A stretch of 64,000 nucleotides of DNA from Pseudo-nitzschia pungens (taxonomy: Eukaryota > Bacillariophyta > Bacillariophyceae > Bacillariales > Bacillariaceae). The notes under the pieces were generated by a model. That model did no database searches. It had not been told where the DNA came from and saw only the letters and a list, made by a program, of their open reading frames with translations. The position numbers were made by a program, and so were the translations under genes. Shown here in pieces: positions 21,464 to 32,323 of the stretch (within the stretch, counting starts at the first letter, position 1; every line of letters starts with the position of its first letter). The stretch spans positions 8,715,001 through 8,779,000 of the forward strand of contig CM074758.1 of NCBI GenBank assembly GCA_037355855.1, in the 5' to 3' direction.

Positions 21464-21513
21464 TTTGTTGTGAGCTCCGGTTGCCAAATTTGTTGTGAGC
21501 TCCGGTTGCCAAA
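21464..21513. repeat. perfect 25-bp tandem duplication
   Basis: The word TTTGTTGTGAGCTCCGGTTG plus CCAAA occurs twice head to tail (21464-21488 and 21489-21513), just upstream of the LtrA-type ATG, in its presumed 5' leader. Confidence 0.9.
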
Positions 21514-23009
21514 TACCGTAACAATCTGTGGGTGGAATGAACCTTTCTCTGTCCCAGCAGCGCGCTAAAGGTGTGACTTTTTGTTGATCGAAGAGATGAA
21601 ACAATAGTTGTGATAATTTATCTCAGATTTTGCACGTAACACGCATGCGCGGATCCGTTTGGCGTTTAAACTTCCGAATAATTTTTCGTTCATCACCGCG
21701 TGGACGAAAGCAACGCGAAGTGTGTTTCTGAAACGATTTACATATGCCACTACATTCAACGGATCATAGCTTATGTGCGATCCATTTGTGCTTGGCTCAG
21801 GCCAGTAAGTGACGCAAGAACATACCATAATTTTTTTCTCGTATGAATCTTACCCCACCCTCCATGAATATTATCTGTTCATGACATGTACTTGTAGTCG
21901 ATATTTTTGACAATAGATGGAAGCAAATGGCGGCTCTAGTCTTCATCCTTTTTTACATCTAGATTTCTTAGTACCACTGGTTGCATCTCTCTGACTCTTC
22001 TGGAATTACAGGAAGAACAATGATATGATTACGGCAAGCACCAGATACTTAGAGTAATAGAAGAATAGTATTGTCCAGGATAGTGTATTGAATAACCCTA
22101 TTTCCCTATTGTTTCTTCTTGTAGTACTACTAGTAATCTCCACCACCAGCAATGAAACTGCTACAGGGTGCTTCCACCACTACTACTAGTACCAGTAGTA
22201 GTAGTAGTAATACTGCTTGCCTTGTTCTTCTTCTTGCAGTAACGTCAGCAACTACTGTAGAGGAGTACTGGGATGACAAATCATACATGTACTCTGGAAA
22301 AGAAAATTCAAAACAAAAGCTTTTTGGATGGAAACTTCAATCAATGTTTAGTTCTTCAACTACTTTTTTTTAATCACATAGCTTGTTGTTGTATTTGACT
22401 TACTACTACTACTAGCGACAGAAACCCAGTTCGTTGTATGGGACTTGAATCAATCGGACTGACTCGTGAACACTGCCGAACGATCTCGTGATTCGACTCG
22501 ACTGACTAGACTGACTAGACTGACTATCCTAAGGTGATGATGTTGATAATGATGATGTTTGACCTGGCCGTTGTGCGTCGGATTGTTTAGAAAGCTATTC
22601 TAGTTCCCATCATACTTTTTTGTACCGGTATCCAAACACACGTCAGTGAGTTTTTTGTTGGGTTCTCGTTGGCCGACTTTGAGTTCTCGATGATTCTACG
22701 CGACACACGGTGCAAGATGACAACAGTGGTATCCATGCCATCAGCACGATGATGTGTCTTTGAAGTGGCGATCTTAGTAATGTTGTTAGTCATACGACCT
22801 TTAGTAGTCTGGGCTGTCAAAAATCTGCCGTTGTTTTTGACGATCGTTGACGCATCCATGACCAACACAGCAGCAGTAATCATCATTAAAAAGACATCTT
22901 CGAATCAAAAGAAAACCTTCGGAAGCTGCCTAACCGACAACTACGAGTCCCTTCATCGTTGTCACAAAACTTTTCAAGCACAAGTTAGAATTAATCAAAT
23001 ATTTCCAGG
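21514..23009. promoter_or_regulatory. divergent spacer between LtrA-type gene and psb27
   Basis: AT-rich with CTAGTA-type microsatellite patches at 22120-22135 and 22178-22212. A 73-codon frame (22152-22373) begins with a hydrophobic stretch but contains the microsatellite and resembles nothing known; it is not called. Repeated GACTGACTAGA words occur at 22497-22525. The psb27 leader lies at the right end. Confidence 0.4.
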
Positions 23010-23839
23010 ATGGTCAAGGCACAACTTCTTCTCGCAGCTGCTACCGTAGCCGCTGTCGGCGCTTTCTCCCCCAATGTTCCCCAAACGGTAAGCTTTGCGA
23101 CGACGAATTTTAGTTCATATCCATAGCCAGTCGATGATGGAGCGTATGAGTAACCAGTTCAGTGATGAATAATCTGGAAGCATCAACTATGGTCAACGTA
23201 CCACGATTCGCGATGATGCGAATGAACACGTTACGCGGAGTGACAGTTCGAAACTGTAGTATCGGGCAGTCTGCCGATTAAGATTTACAAACTCGTTCTG
23301 ACTCGAATCATCCCGTCCCCTTTTGCTGCAATTTGTCGCAATTCGTTTGAACCGCCGTACCATCTCCCCGATAGGAATCCCCCGCCACCGCCCGCCGTGA
23401 TTTCTTGAAGAACACGGCCGCCGTTGTCGCCGGATCCACCTTGATGATGCCCCAGGTCGCCTCTGCTGTCGTCGAGGTACCCGAGCAAGTCACTTCGTAC
23501 ACCTTCCCCGAGGACTGGGGACTTTCCTTGAAGTACGAGGAGGATGCCGCCAAGGTCCGCGAGCACATGTACACCGCCACGACGCTCGGAAAGGGTGCCG
23601 ACCGCATGGAGGAGTACGGAAAGAACATGAAGAAGGAAATGATTGACTTTGTCTCCTACTACCGTCGATTCCCCAAGATCGCCGGAAAGCCTTCGTTCTC
23701 TACTCTCTACACCTCCATCAACGTCTTGGCCGGACACTACACTTCGTACGGATACAAGTACCCTCTCCCCGAAAAGAGACGCAAGCGATTGTACCAAGAA
23801 TACAGCGAAATCGCCAAGTCTCTCAAGCGTGGACGATAA
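23010..23839 (+). CDS. psb27: photosystem II assembly/repair factor Psb27, plastid lumen
   Basis: Two exons, 23010-23087 and 23375-23839, give 180 residues; the 287-nt intron is phase 0. Exon 1 is almost exactly a signal peptide ending VGA-FSPNV, the phenylalanine-type plastid entry motif of diatoms. Exon 2 opens with a transit stretch and a twin-arginine signal, RRDFLKNTAAVVAG (residues 33-46), ending in ASA at 55-57, so mature Psb27 should cross into the thylakoid lumen by the Tat route. The mature part (about 122 residues) carries the Psb27 hallmarks FVSYYRRFPKIAGKPSF, NVLAGHYTSYG, PLPEK and the C-terminal LKRGR. Psb27 binds CP43 on the lumenal side during assembly and repair of photosystem II. 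Confidence 0.95.
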
Positions 23840-24836
23840 ACGCTCGATGACGCTAAGCAACCCATTGTTGCGAGTCGACTCGCCCCTTTCCAATTTCTGT
23901 TGAGTATTCAATCAGCACGAGACGTGCGATCGATGGAGACTCGGGGGTAGCATCTCCTCCATCACTCAATACAGCTTCACTGTGCATTTTACCTTGTCGG
24001 AAAACGACACTGTTTTCGTCAGAGAATGGAAGACAAGGTATCTTTCTACGACGTGTAGATACATCAGTAATTGAAACTAAGCACTTTCTTTTTTTATAAA
24101 ACGAGTTCAGCGAAATTATATCGATTTGTTTTCACTAATACATGCAATTCGATCAAGATCTCGATAACTGCTTCTGGATTTCCAAGGCATGAAGTCGATC
24201 GCGGCCATGGGAAGAAAGTGATGTGAAGTTGAGTCGCTGTGAGTGTGCCGATCGGATCGGATCAGCCTGCATGCATTGCCATACATCGTGTCACAACTCA
24301 GACGCAGAGCGCTACGCGGAGTGTTCCGCCCAAAAGCCGAACCGCAGTTCTCTGCGTTGTTCATCTTTGTTCTCTCTTTCCAAAGCACATGGCACAAAGT
24401 ACTCAAATCCGACGAAGCGGGTGCAAGTCGTGTTCTATGATGCACACATGGAAACTTCTCTCGATCTTGGTTCGCTAAAAAAATTCAATCAAAAGATTCT
24501 ATTACTCGTAAGATTCTATCAAAAGGAATAGCACACGCTGGCGAGGTTTGAGGCATAGCGTGTACACAACGAGAGGAGATTTGGATGTTCTGTCTCGCGA
24601 CTCGTTTCTTCTCTGGGATGAAATTCTATTCGATGCAATCAATGCATAGGATTCGACTCGAATCCAGCCACCTCAATCAATCCTTCCGTATCATCCATCC
24701 TTCCACCGTGATGCGATCCGGTCGGAATTATCGTGGCATGTCACGTCGTCGCGTCTTCGCATAGCACCCACTGTTGTCATCATCATCATCATCATCGTTG
24801 TTGTTGTTGTTGTTGTTGTTACCATTAGGACTACCA
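23840..24836. other. spacer between convergent genes
   Basis: No gene is supported. A (CAT)n/(GTT)n run at about 24778-24822 lies immediately past the stop of the minus-strand nucleotide-sugar transporter gene. Overlapping frames around 24116-24531 lack coding bias. Confidence 0.5.
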
Positions 24837-26057
24837 TTATTTGGTTCGGGTCGTTCGCGGCGACGACGAGGACTGGAGCTTGGCAAACGAGTACAGGAAC
24901 CCGCCGCACATGCTGACCGCGATAAAGAACCACGTTTCCCGAGAAATGGCATTGTCGAACAGCCAGTATCCGAGAAAGGCCACCGGCACCTTGTTGAGTG
25001 CCCCAATCGTCACGTACGTGGTTGGTCCCGACACCGCAACGCAGTTGAGCGACGCAAAATTCAAAAAGAACCCCACCAGGCCGGCAAAGAGGTTCTTGAA
25101 GGCGTAATCGGCCGTGTGTATGGCCGGCGTGGTGGAAAAGGTCTTGGTCTGGCCCATGGCTACCGCCACGGGGAGCAGAAAGACCACGCACAGCACGTTG
25201 TTGTAAAAGACCATTCCAAACTTGGAAAGCTTTACCTTTTCCGTCGCGTGTTTCATGTACAAGACGTATCCCGAGCTCGAGAAACAGTTCAGCGCCATCC
25301 ACATCAACCCCTTGGTGCTGACGGTGATGTCATTCCTGGCCGCGGCAACGGCACCCCCCAGCATGATTCCAAACGCCACCACCACCAGTTGTTCCTGCTT
25401 GTTTCCAAAGCAGTAAAAGTCGCCAATCGCCGTGGTGATGTTGGACAAGTTCTTGACAATGGTCACCATCGGAACCGAATTGTACTGGAGCGACGCCATG
25501 CCCGTAAAAAGCATGAAACAAAACATAATGTTCACGGGCGCCCACTGCTTGGCAGTCTCGGCACTAAAGGACGGATACTCTACCCAGTTTAGTTTCTTGC
25601 AGATCTCCACCGCCACTACGGCGACCACTGCCTGAAAGACGACCAGCAAAATGTTCAGGTCGTTGCCGTTGTTGTGGCCATCGGGCAAGAGATGGTTGTA
25701 ACTCGAGGCCAGACTCTTGTTGACCAGGACCATCGAGACGCTGCAAAAACAGTACGAGGCGCACGCCGAGAGGACCTTTCCGTTTTTCTTCATGTGGAAG
25801 CCAACCCAGTCCAGCGTCGACATGTCCTTGTGCGGATCGGCGATCCTACCGAGATCGTCGTTGTCGTTATCGTTTTCGCTTTTTTCGTCGTCGTCGTTAT
25901 CGTCCTTTCTGGGAGTGAGCGGCGCCAGCTCGACGTCCTTGTACTCGTCGTCGGCAACGGCATCGGCATCGCTGTCGTCGTCGACAATGGCAACCGGAGA
26001 ATTGGGTCGGACCGTGGCGTCCGTTGCCAATTCGTCGGTAGCGTCTTTGGGTGCCAT
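24837..26057 (-). CDS. Golgi GDP-mannose transporter (Vrg4/GONST type)
   Basis: Single exon, 406 residues from the ATG at 26057. An acidic, Asp-rich cytosolic N-terminus (about 90 residues) precedes around ten membrane segments of the drug/metabolite transporter fold. Three family marks are present: VKNLSNI (cf. FKNLTNI of yeast Vrg4), FYNN, and GALNK, the last two being the GDP-mannose recognition motifs. The protein should exchange cytosolic GDP-mannose for lumenal GMP to feed glycosylation and wall polysaccharide synthesis in the Golgi. The basic C-terminal tail is usual for Golgi residents. The acidic N-terminus is longer than in the yeast protein. Confidence 0.9.
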   Translation of the reverse strand: MAPKDATDELATDATVRPNSPVAIVDDDSDADAVADDEYKDVELAPLTPRKDDNDDDEKSENDNDNDDLGRIADPHKDMSTLDWVGFHMKKNGKVLSACASYCFCSVSMVLVNKSLASSYNHLLPDGHNNGNDLNILLVVFQAVVAVVAVEICKKLNWVEYPSFSAETAKQWAPVNIMFCFMLFTGMASLQYNSVPMVTIVKNLSNITTAIGDFYCFGNKQEQLVVVAFGIMLGGAVAAARNDITVSTKGLMWMALNCFSSSGYVLYMKHATEKVKLSKFGMVFYNNVLCVVFLLPVAVAMGQTKTFSTTPAIHTADYAFKNLFAGLVGFFLNFASLNCVAVSGPTTYVTIGALNKVPVAFLGYWLFDNAISRETWFFIAVSMCGGFLYSFAKLQSSSSPRTTRTK

Positions 26058-27890
26058 GGTTGATTGAAAGTAGGACGTCGTTTTTCGAACGTGTCCTGCA
26101 TCACAAGACCAAAGGCAAAAGGAACAACGGAACAAACACGAGCGGATTAGAATTAGAACCAACCGGAATCAATCACTCACTCATCGATCGAACCCATCAC
26201 GACACATTGCCATTCATTAAGGTTCTAATTTGCTCTGTAGTCGCGCAGCTCATGCCGACAGTCATTTCATCCAAGGAACGAAGGAAGCAGCAAAACTCAT
26301 TGATGATGGAATGGATGAACTCCATCGGTTCCTTTCGAACAAACTGGTCATTTGGTCCTCACCCTTATCGAAAAAATAGTGATCTGCTTCCGAACTGCTG
26401 TTGCCGGGTCTGTTGTGACGATGGTGCATTGCTTTTTCGGAAAAAAAATCGCCAAAGTTGTGGAGGGACGAGGGCGATGGAGGTGAAATTCTGCTGTATC
26501 ACGGGCGTGGACGAGCGTGGAACCAGTACTCGTTCTAGTGCGCTAGCGTCGTGAATTTTTGGTTCGGGACACACATCAGGTTAGTTAATCGATGCTGTTG
26601 CTTCAGATTCTTGCGAAGTTCCGAGTCCGCCCCCAATACGGTAAGGTTACTTGGTAATTACCGATAGGTCACCAAAAATTACTGGCACCGCGTAAGGTTA
26701 CGGTACAGTGGACTTACGTGCGGTAAAAATAGAAACTAAATTGTACGAGCACTCACGCACGATTATCGTGCTCCTCTCCCAATCAATGAGTTGTTTAGTT
26801 CCATGTGCCGCGACCATGAATGCCGTAAAACATTGTCTTGGATACGGTAAGTAGTTCGTTCCATTATGTATTGTATCATCTTTTAGGCGGAGTTTTCGGC
26901 GAACCGAAAAAGCGCAACTACGAAGGAAAACAAAACTACAGACGTGCACTCATCCGGGACTCTACAGTCCGCGCCAAAATGGACATCAACCGGTATTTAC
27001 GCTACGAACATCGTACAAAACTTCTTCTCAGGCACACCCTATAGAGAAAAAAAAAAAAAACGAAAATAATAACGGATTCTCATTGGTTAATATTTCGAAA
27101 ACTTTAACCCTAGTCTCAAAACATTTTCGCTGAAAAAAATTCTCAGCGAAAATGGAAGTTCATTTTCGCTGAGAATTGATTCTCAGCTAAAAACAAAAAC
27201 AGTTTTGGAACATTCTGATTGGTCAGAAGTTTTTCAATGCATGCGCGAAGTTTTTCAATGCATGCGCGACATGTTCAGTTTTTCAAAAGCGCATGTTCAG
27301 TTTTTCAAAACAATATTATATAAACTTACAGTACATATCGTATGAACAAACCAAATTTGTTTACTTTTTAGTGGAAACAAATAAGAGTAGGTATAGGGAG
27401 TGATTTCTGGTCAGCGAAAACGAAAATATTTTCGTTTTTTTTTACGATCGCGCCGCCGAATTTCTCTCGTTGCGAGCGGGAGGCGAACGGCAAACCAACC
27501 CAAACGAATTGCGGAACTCCTGTGCACCGGAATCATTTCTTTCAGTGGTTGTTGGTCACTAGTGTTTGTCTGTTTGTTCGTTGGTGAATTGTTTCGTGTC
27601 GTTTTCCCCTTGGTTTGATTGTCCCCTGTCCCCTGTTGATTCGCGATATCCAATATCCCCTCCCTCCAACATTTGCCACAAATGCGGGCCAAAAACAAAC
27701 AAAATCTTGCGAATCCTTTGCAACGGATAGCAATCGATTTGTTGGATTGGATTGTGCGTTGGGTTGGAATTCGCCATCCTCCCATAACCATCGCGCAAAA
27801 AGTTGTATGCCGGAGAAGTTAAGGAGGTACGAACCCGCAATTGCTGTGGACACCATCTTTCGTTTCGCCGTGGCCGGCGTGCGTCGCGCG
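26058..27890. other. spacer with AT-rich hairpin and repeats
   Basis: Promoter of the transporter gene on the left and the downstream region of the next minus-strand gene on the right. GTAAGGTTAC words occur at 26640-26650 and 26692-26701. Small hairpins and direct repeats cluster at 27115-27310. No gene is supported; the frames at 27411-27894 look like untranslated sequence. Confidence 0.45.
27115..27310. repeat. hairpin and short direct repeats, CATTTTCGCTGA type
   Basis: The word CATTTTCGCTGA and its inverse TCAGCGAAAATG alternate between 27121 and 27190, so the strand can fold into small hairpins. It is followed by direct repeats of GAAGTTTTTCAATGCATGCG (27227-27266) and GCATGTTCAGTTTTTCAAAA (27272-27310). 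Confidence 0.75.
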
Positions 27891-29012
27891 TCACACCAGA
27901 ATCACCACCTCGTCTGGTTCCACGAGGCCGGTGCCGCAGGACTGGTGCCGTCGCTGCTGCTGCCGCTTCAACTGCTGCTCGGCGAGCTCCACCGCCGCCA
28001 GAAAAATGGCGGACCGGCGGATCAGTTCCCTCACCAGAAGCGTCTCATCGGTCAGCTCGCAGGTCCGGGCGAATCGTCTGCGGGCACTTCGTTTCCGTGC
28101 GCGGACCGGCTTTGTGCTCTTGCGCGCCGTTTTCCTCCGATCGAAGTGGTCTCCGGCGGTGCAACGCGGCGGGTCCGGGTGACCGCGCTCCTCGCTGGGC
28201 AAGAGCCACCGCCAATCGCCCGGCTCCCAGGGCCGGCTCGAAGCGTCCCGGCCGGTGGTTCGTGAGTCGCGGCAGTAGCCGCGGACCGCCGTGCGGTTTG
28301 GTCTCGCACGATTCGTTTGCTGTCTCGTTCGCTTCATCTTCCGACCATCACCGTTCCCCCGGGTGGTGGTGGTGGACCCGCGGTGGTCGATGTTCTTGCG
28401 CGAGCTCTTGCGAGCTGTTTTCTTTCGATCGTACGGCCCGGCGCTGCGGCTGCGGGCAAGGAGGAACGCGTCGTTGTCGGATGGTGAGAGGAAACACCAG
28501 TCTCCCCGCTCCCAGGAACGGGAAGGAACAGCATTGGTCGAATCATTATTTGTAACGGTCGCAGTGGCAGTCGCAGCGGTGCCGGCCCCGGCTTCCTCAT
28601 TGACAGCAAGGATTGGCGTCCGGAACCGGCGGGTCCGGGTCCGACCAGAACCGTCCGGTTCGCAACCCGCCTCGAGGAGTCTGCGGAGCGACCGCCGGCG
28701 CCCCCGTGGTTCCAGAGACTCGTCGTTGTCCTCGGTTTTGGTTTGGTCGGCGAGCGGGTTCTTGCTGAGTGCCCAGTATCCGCCTCCCTCGGGCACACCG
28801 AGGTGCGGCAGGAGATTCTTTAGACGACGAATGGTTTGCTTGACTTTCTTGATTTCGATTTTGTCGTTGTCATTGCTGCTGTTGTCTTTGTTATTGTGAA
28901 CATTGTCGTTGTCCTCGGTCTTCGCGTCGTTGCCCTCGGAGCAGCCATCCGAGGATTCTTCGGTGACCGCTGCCGAAGCGTCATTGGGTGATTGGTCCGG
29001 GGTCTCGAACAT
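27891..29012 (-). CDS. unknown basic protein with internal duplication
   Basis: Single exon, 373 residues from the ATG at 29012. The N-terminal third is acidic and Asn/Asp/Ser-rich. The middle and C-terminal parts are strongly basic. Two similar modules stand out: one with RSWERGDWCFLSPSD then YDRKKTARKSS, the other with RPWEPGDWRWLLPSE then FDRRKTARKST, separated by about 90 residues. They look like an internal duplication with a conserved W-E-x-G-D-W core. The C-terminus is helical and Gln/Arg-rich. No known domain is recognised; the basic runs suggest a nucleic-acid-binding or nuclear protein, but this is inference only. Confidence 0.6.
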   Translation of the reverse strand: MFETPDQSPNDASAAVTEESSDGCSEGNDAKTEDNDNVHNNKDNSSNDNDKIEIKKVKQTIRRLKNLLPHLGVPEGGGYWALSKNPLADQTKTEDNDESLEPRGRRRSLRRLLEAGCEPDGSGRTRTRRFRTPILAVNEEAGAGTAATATATVTNNDSTNAVPSRSWERGDWCFLSPSDNDAFLLARSRSAGPYDRKKTARKSSRKNIDHRGSTTTTRGNGDGRKMKRTRQQTNRARPNRTAVRGYCRDSRTTGRDASSRPWEPGDWRWLLPSEERGHPDPPRCTAGDHFDRRKTARKSTKPVRARKRSARRRFARTCELTDETLLVRELIRRSAIFLAAVELAEQQLKRQQQRRHQSCGTGLVEPDEVVILV

Positions 29013-32000
29013 GGCGAGGGGATGGGAAGCCGAATCTGTGATTGTCGTCCGGTACCGGTATCCGTTGTTTTGGTATTGTCTGTTTTTGCAGCCGTTGTCT
29101 TTCTCTGTTATTGCTAGGAAGCGACGGGCTACTCCGTTCGGACATGTTTGGGCAACGAACGAAACTGCAACTGGGATGCACAACGAACGGATTGTCCGAT
29201 GACTGACGAACGGATTGTCCGATGAATGCAATGCAATGCAACCGCTCCAAACGCAGTGGATGATGATTCCTCGGGAGCGCCCAAAACCGTAGAAAACTTA
29301 ATCGCGGCAATTTCAAACAAATTCGAAACCGTTGTGGATAGAACCAAAGAAGAAAACCGAAAGCGTTGTTCTGCTTCGGATTCAAGATCGAACCCACTCC
29401 TTATTGCGATATAGATGGATCGATCAATCAAATTCCTTATTGGGAAGTGTGTTGTTATTGTTGTCGTTTGTGTCAATGTCTGCCCTTGGTTTGTGGCCTG
29501 TAAAATATGGCGTTTCAATGACAACCATAACGGGTTGAGGCTTTCGGTCTCGACGTGATGTGAAGTAATCGATGTGACTCTCTAGCATCCAGAAGAACGT
29601 GAAACGTGTTGCACTAAAGACAAGAAACAAGACTTTTCTAGGTGTAATTTACCGTACCTTACTTGTACACGTAACCGATGAAAGAAAAAATGTAAGCGAA
29701 AGAGTAGAGAAATGGAATACAGCATGTGTTTATCAATGAAATTAAAGCCATTAAATTTACAATCAGAAAATGTTTGGTATTTTTTTCTTCCGTTCGAAGG
29801 CTTAGATCCATTTGGAGCGTCACCTAAGTCGACTTTTTTTTAACATACCCTACTTTTGATAAAAATAATATAGTACTTCGTCTTTTCATTAATTAAAAAG
29901 TATAAGTGAGATCTTACTCCGAACAATAATAGATTTCATTCATCAAAATGCTGGCCTGCTCCCTCGGTAGGATGGACGGTAACAACCTTCCCTAGTACCT
30001 CTAGCAAGATTCATTCGAGCGGGAAACATTGCTAGCGAGAGAATGAATGAATCTATGCTCCTGGTTACTGTTGCTGTTCGTAGCCAGCCTGCCGAGACCG
30101 CCAAGAAATGTTCGAGATAAAAGAATTTTCCGAAAAGTAACCTTACCGCACTATCACCACCGTCAACGACAGTCCGGCGTACTGCACGGCGGTAGTACAC
30201 ATGGTGAAGGAAGATTAATATCAGCAGGAGTATCGATACTAGTATCATCGTAAGAAAAACTTCGATGGATGGATGGATAGTTTCTGGGATAAGACTTACT
30301 ACTACGGTAGTAATCTTACGGTACGAGTAGTTGGATTTTGGATTTGTTGTTGAAAGCAGGCAGGCTGTTTTCGTTTTGCTCTCGACTACAAGAATGATGG
30401 AAGGTTTCCCCCACCACCAGCAGCACAAGGACCCTGCTATAATGGTGGTCCCAACACCTCAATGTGGTGCAACACCCAGGAATTTTATGGATTTTTTTTG
30501 GAGAAAATTTCCATATTTGGGCGCGTTTTGCGTGCAACAAAATTGATGTAATCTTTAACGGTAGAGTGTCCTCAACAGCTTGTCCTCAACCACCATGGTG
30601 ATTGCTCTAGGCAGGAGGCAGGGTGGTGATGGTGTGTGTGGCTGGTGACTGCTGCTACCATTGTTGTTGTTGTTGTTGTTGTTGTTGGTGGTGGTGGTGC
30701 CCTGTTGTTGTTGTTCTTCTTCTTCTTGCTGCACGACCATCATTCTTTGGTGTGCTGTTCTTCTTCTTGCTGTTCTTTCTTCTCTTCTTCTTGTTGTTGT
30801 TGTGTTGCTGCAATCCCGTATCAGCAACAGGGGCCAGAAACAACTTCTCGAGGAGCACATCGAGGAGGAATATTCCCCACAAGGCGAAAATCAGGTCAGG
30901 GTACCGGTCCTGTTCTTGAGATGCTGCTGCTGTCGTCGAGAAGCGTGGTGAGGTTAAGAAAATAATGATTCTGTTTAGCTACTACTACTAGTACTAGTAC
31001 TACTTACTCCCTACCGTAGCAGTACGGAGATTATTCAATCTACTGGTAACTTAATTAACTTACTGTCTGGTAAGGGTTAAAACCCTAATCTTACCCAGGA
31101 TCTCTCTTCCACGCCAAGGCATCGGAAAGTTATTTTTCTTCTCGGAGGCTTTGCCATCTCGGTATGGTATGTATCATACCTACTGTACAGGAGCTACACG
31201 TAAGATTACTCCCTGCGACATGTTGTATCGAAAGAATATCCTCTGCATCAGCATCGGAGAATGTGACGCCTGAACTCCGACGGAAGGCCGAAGCGACTTG
31301 CAGTGAGTACGGTACACCTCGTACAGTATCTGGTAACCGTACTTTACCCGCAAACACGAAAGGAAGTATGTCCTCCAATTGTTTCTTATTTTTATAACAT
31401 ACAGTCACAGCACAACCCATTAAATACCCGTTTTCCTGCGTTCTTCTTTTGGTCCGACCGATTCTAACAACTGACTGCAATAATGAGGTAAACCGTTCCC
31501 CATTGGGCAACGACGCACCCGAGCAACTGCAAGTTGACGATCCGCGAATTTCGGAGAGGCCGAATGCATTGTCGAAGAATGGAAGAGGATGCAAACCAAA
31601 TACTGTAACTAACCTTACGGTTACGAATTCATCGATAGCTGTGCGTAAAAATATTTATTGCCAGCACAACGATCATACGGTGTCTCGCTCTTACTGGTAC
31701 ACCGCCACTGCCGCAGCCACAGCCGAATGAGACATCAGAAGGCCCTCTGACATACGGTTAGCCCAGACAGCTTAACAGACAGAATCATCGTCCCCAGACA
31801 GCCGGCTATACCATCCGCACCAACTGCTCTTCTCTGGAATACGCCCATCGGCCTTCTGCATCGTCTCACAATAATCATACTTGTGCGAGTAACCTTAGTT
31901 CCTTCGGTTCACCACCCGGATAGAATTATATCATCAACCGCAGTCGAGAGACGAACCGTTTGTATTATTTCTGCACAGCACGTCTTCTCCGACACGACGA

Positions 32001-32323
32001 ATTCTTAGCTTTTCCCCCGAGCGGTAAGCGACGGCCGCCGCTGGTTTCGGTAATTGAATCGAATCGAATCGAATCGAATCGAATCGGATTGGATTGGATT
32101 GGATTGGATTGGATTCGATTGAGTTGGATTCAATTGGAGTTTCGCTTGGCGCAGCTCGGCTCGGCTCGGCTCGGCTCGGGGCGCGCAAGAGAATCAATCA
32201 ATCCCCAACCTTCCACCACCGTAACAGTACTCGCACCGTACAAGTTGCGGAGCGAGCCTCACCCACCGACTGACTCTCTCGTAGTTTTTCCTGCAACACA
32301 ACGATCACTCATCACCCAGACGC
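29013..32323. other. 3.3-kb gene-poor spacer
   Basis: No supported gene. It holds a (GTT)n/(TTC)n block at 30658-30805 and an ACTAGT patch at 30981-31002. An AACCTTACC-type word lies at 30139-30147 and a related one at 31611-31617. Pentanucleotide runs precede the Sec14-like gene. A 154-codon minus frame (31130-31594) and a 161-codon minus frame (29943-30428) were examined and resemble no family. Confidence 0.45.
32053..32180. repeat. adjacent pentanucleotide microsatellites
   Basis: (GAATC)n at 32056-32087 passes into (GGATT)n up to about 32115. A separate (GGCTC)n run follows at 32155-32178. They lie 150-270 bases upstream of the Sec14-like ATG. Confidence 0.9.

Noticed and set aside
22152..22373. 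73-codon frame with a hydrophobic stretch
   Set aside because: It is built partly from an ACTAGT microsatellite, has no recognisable family and no supporting context.
31130..31594. 154-codon minus-strand frame
   Set aside because: No domain, no GC3 bias like neighbouring genes and no targeting or splice features; possible but not supportable.
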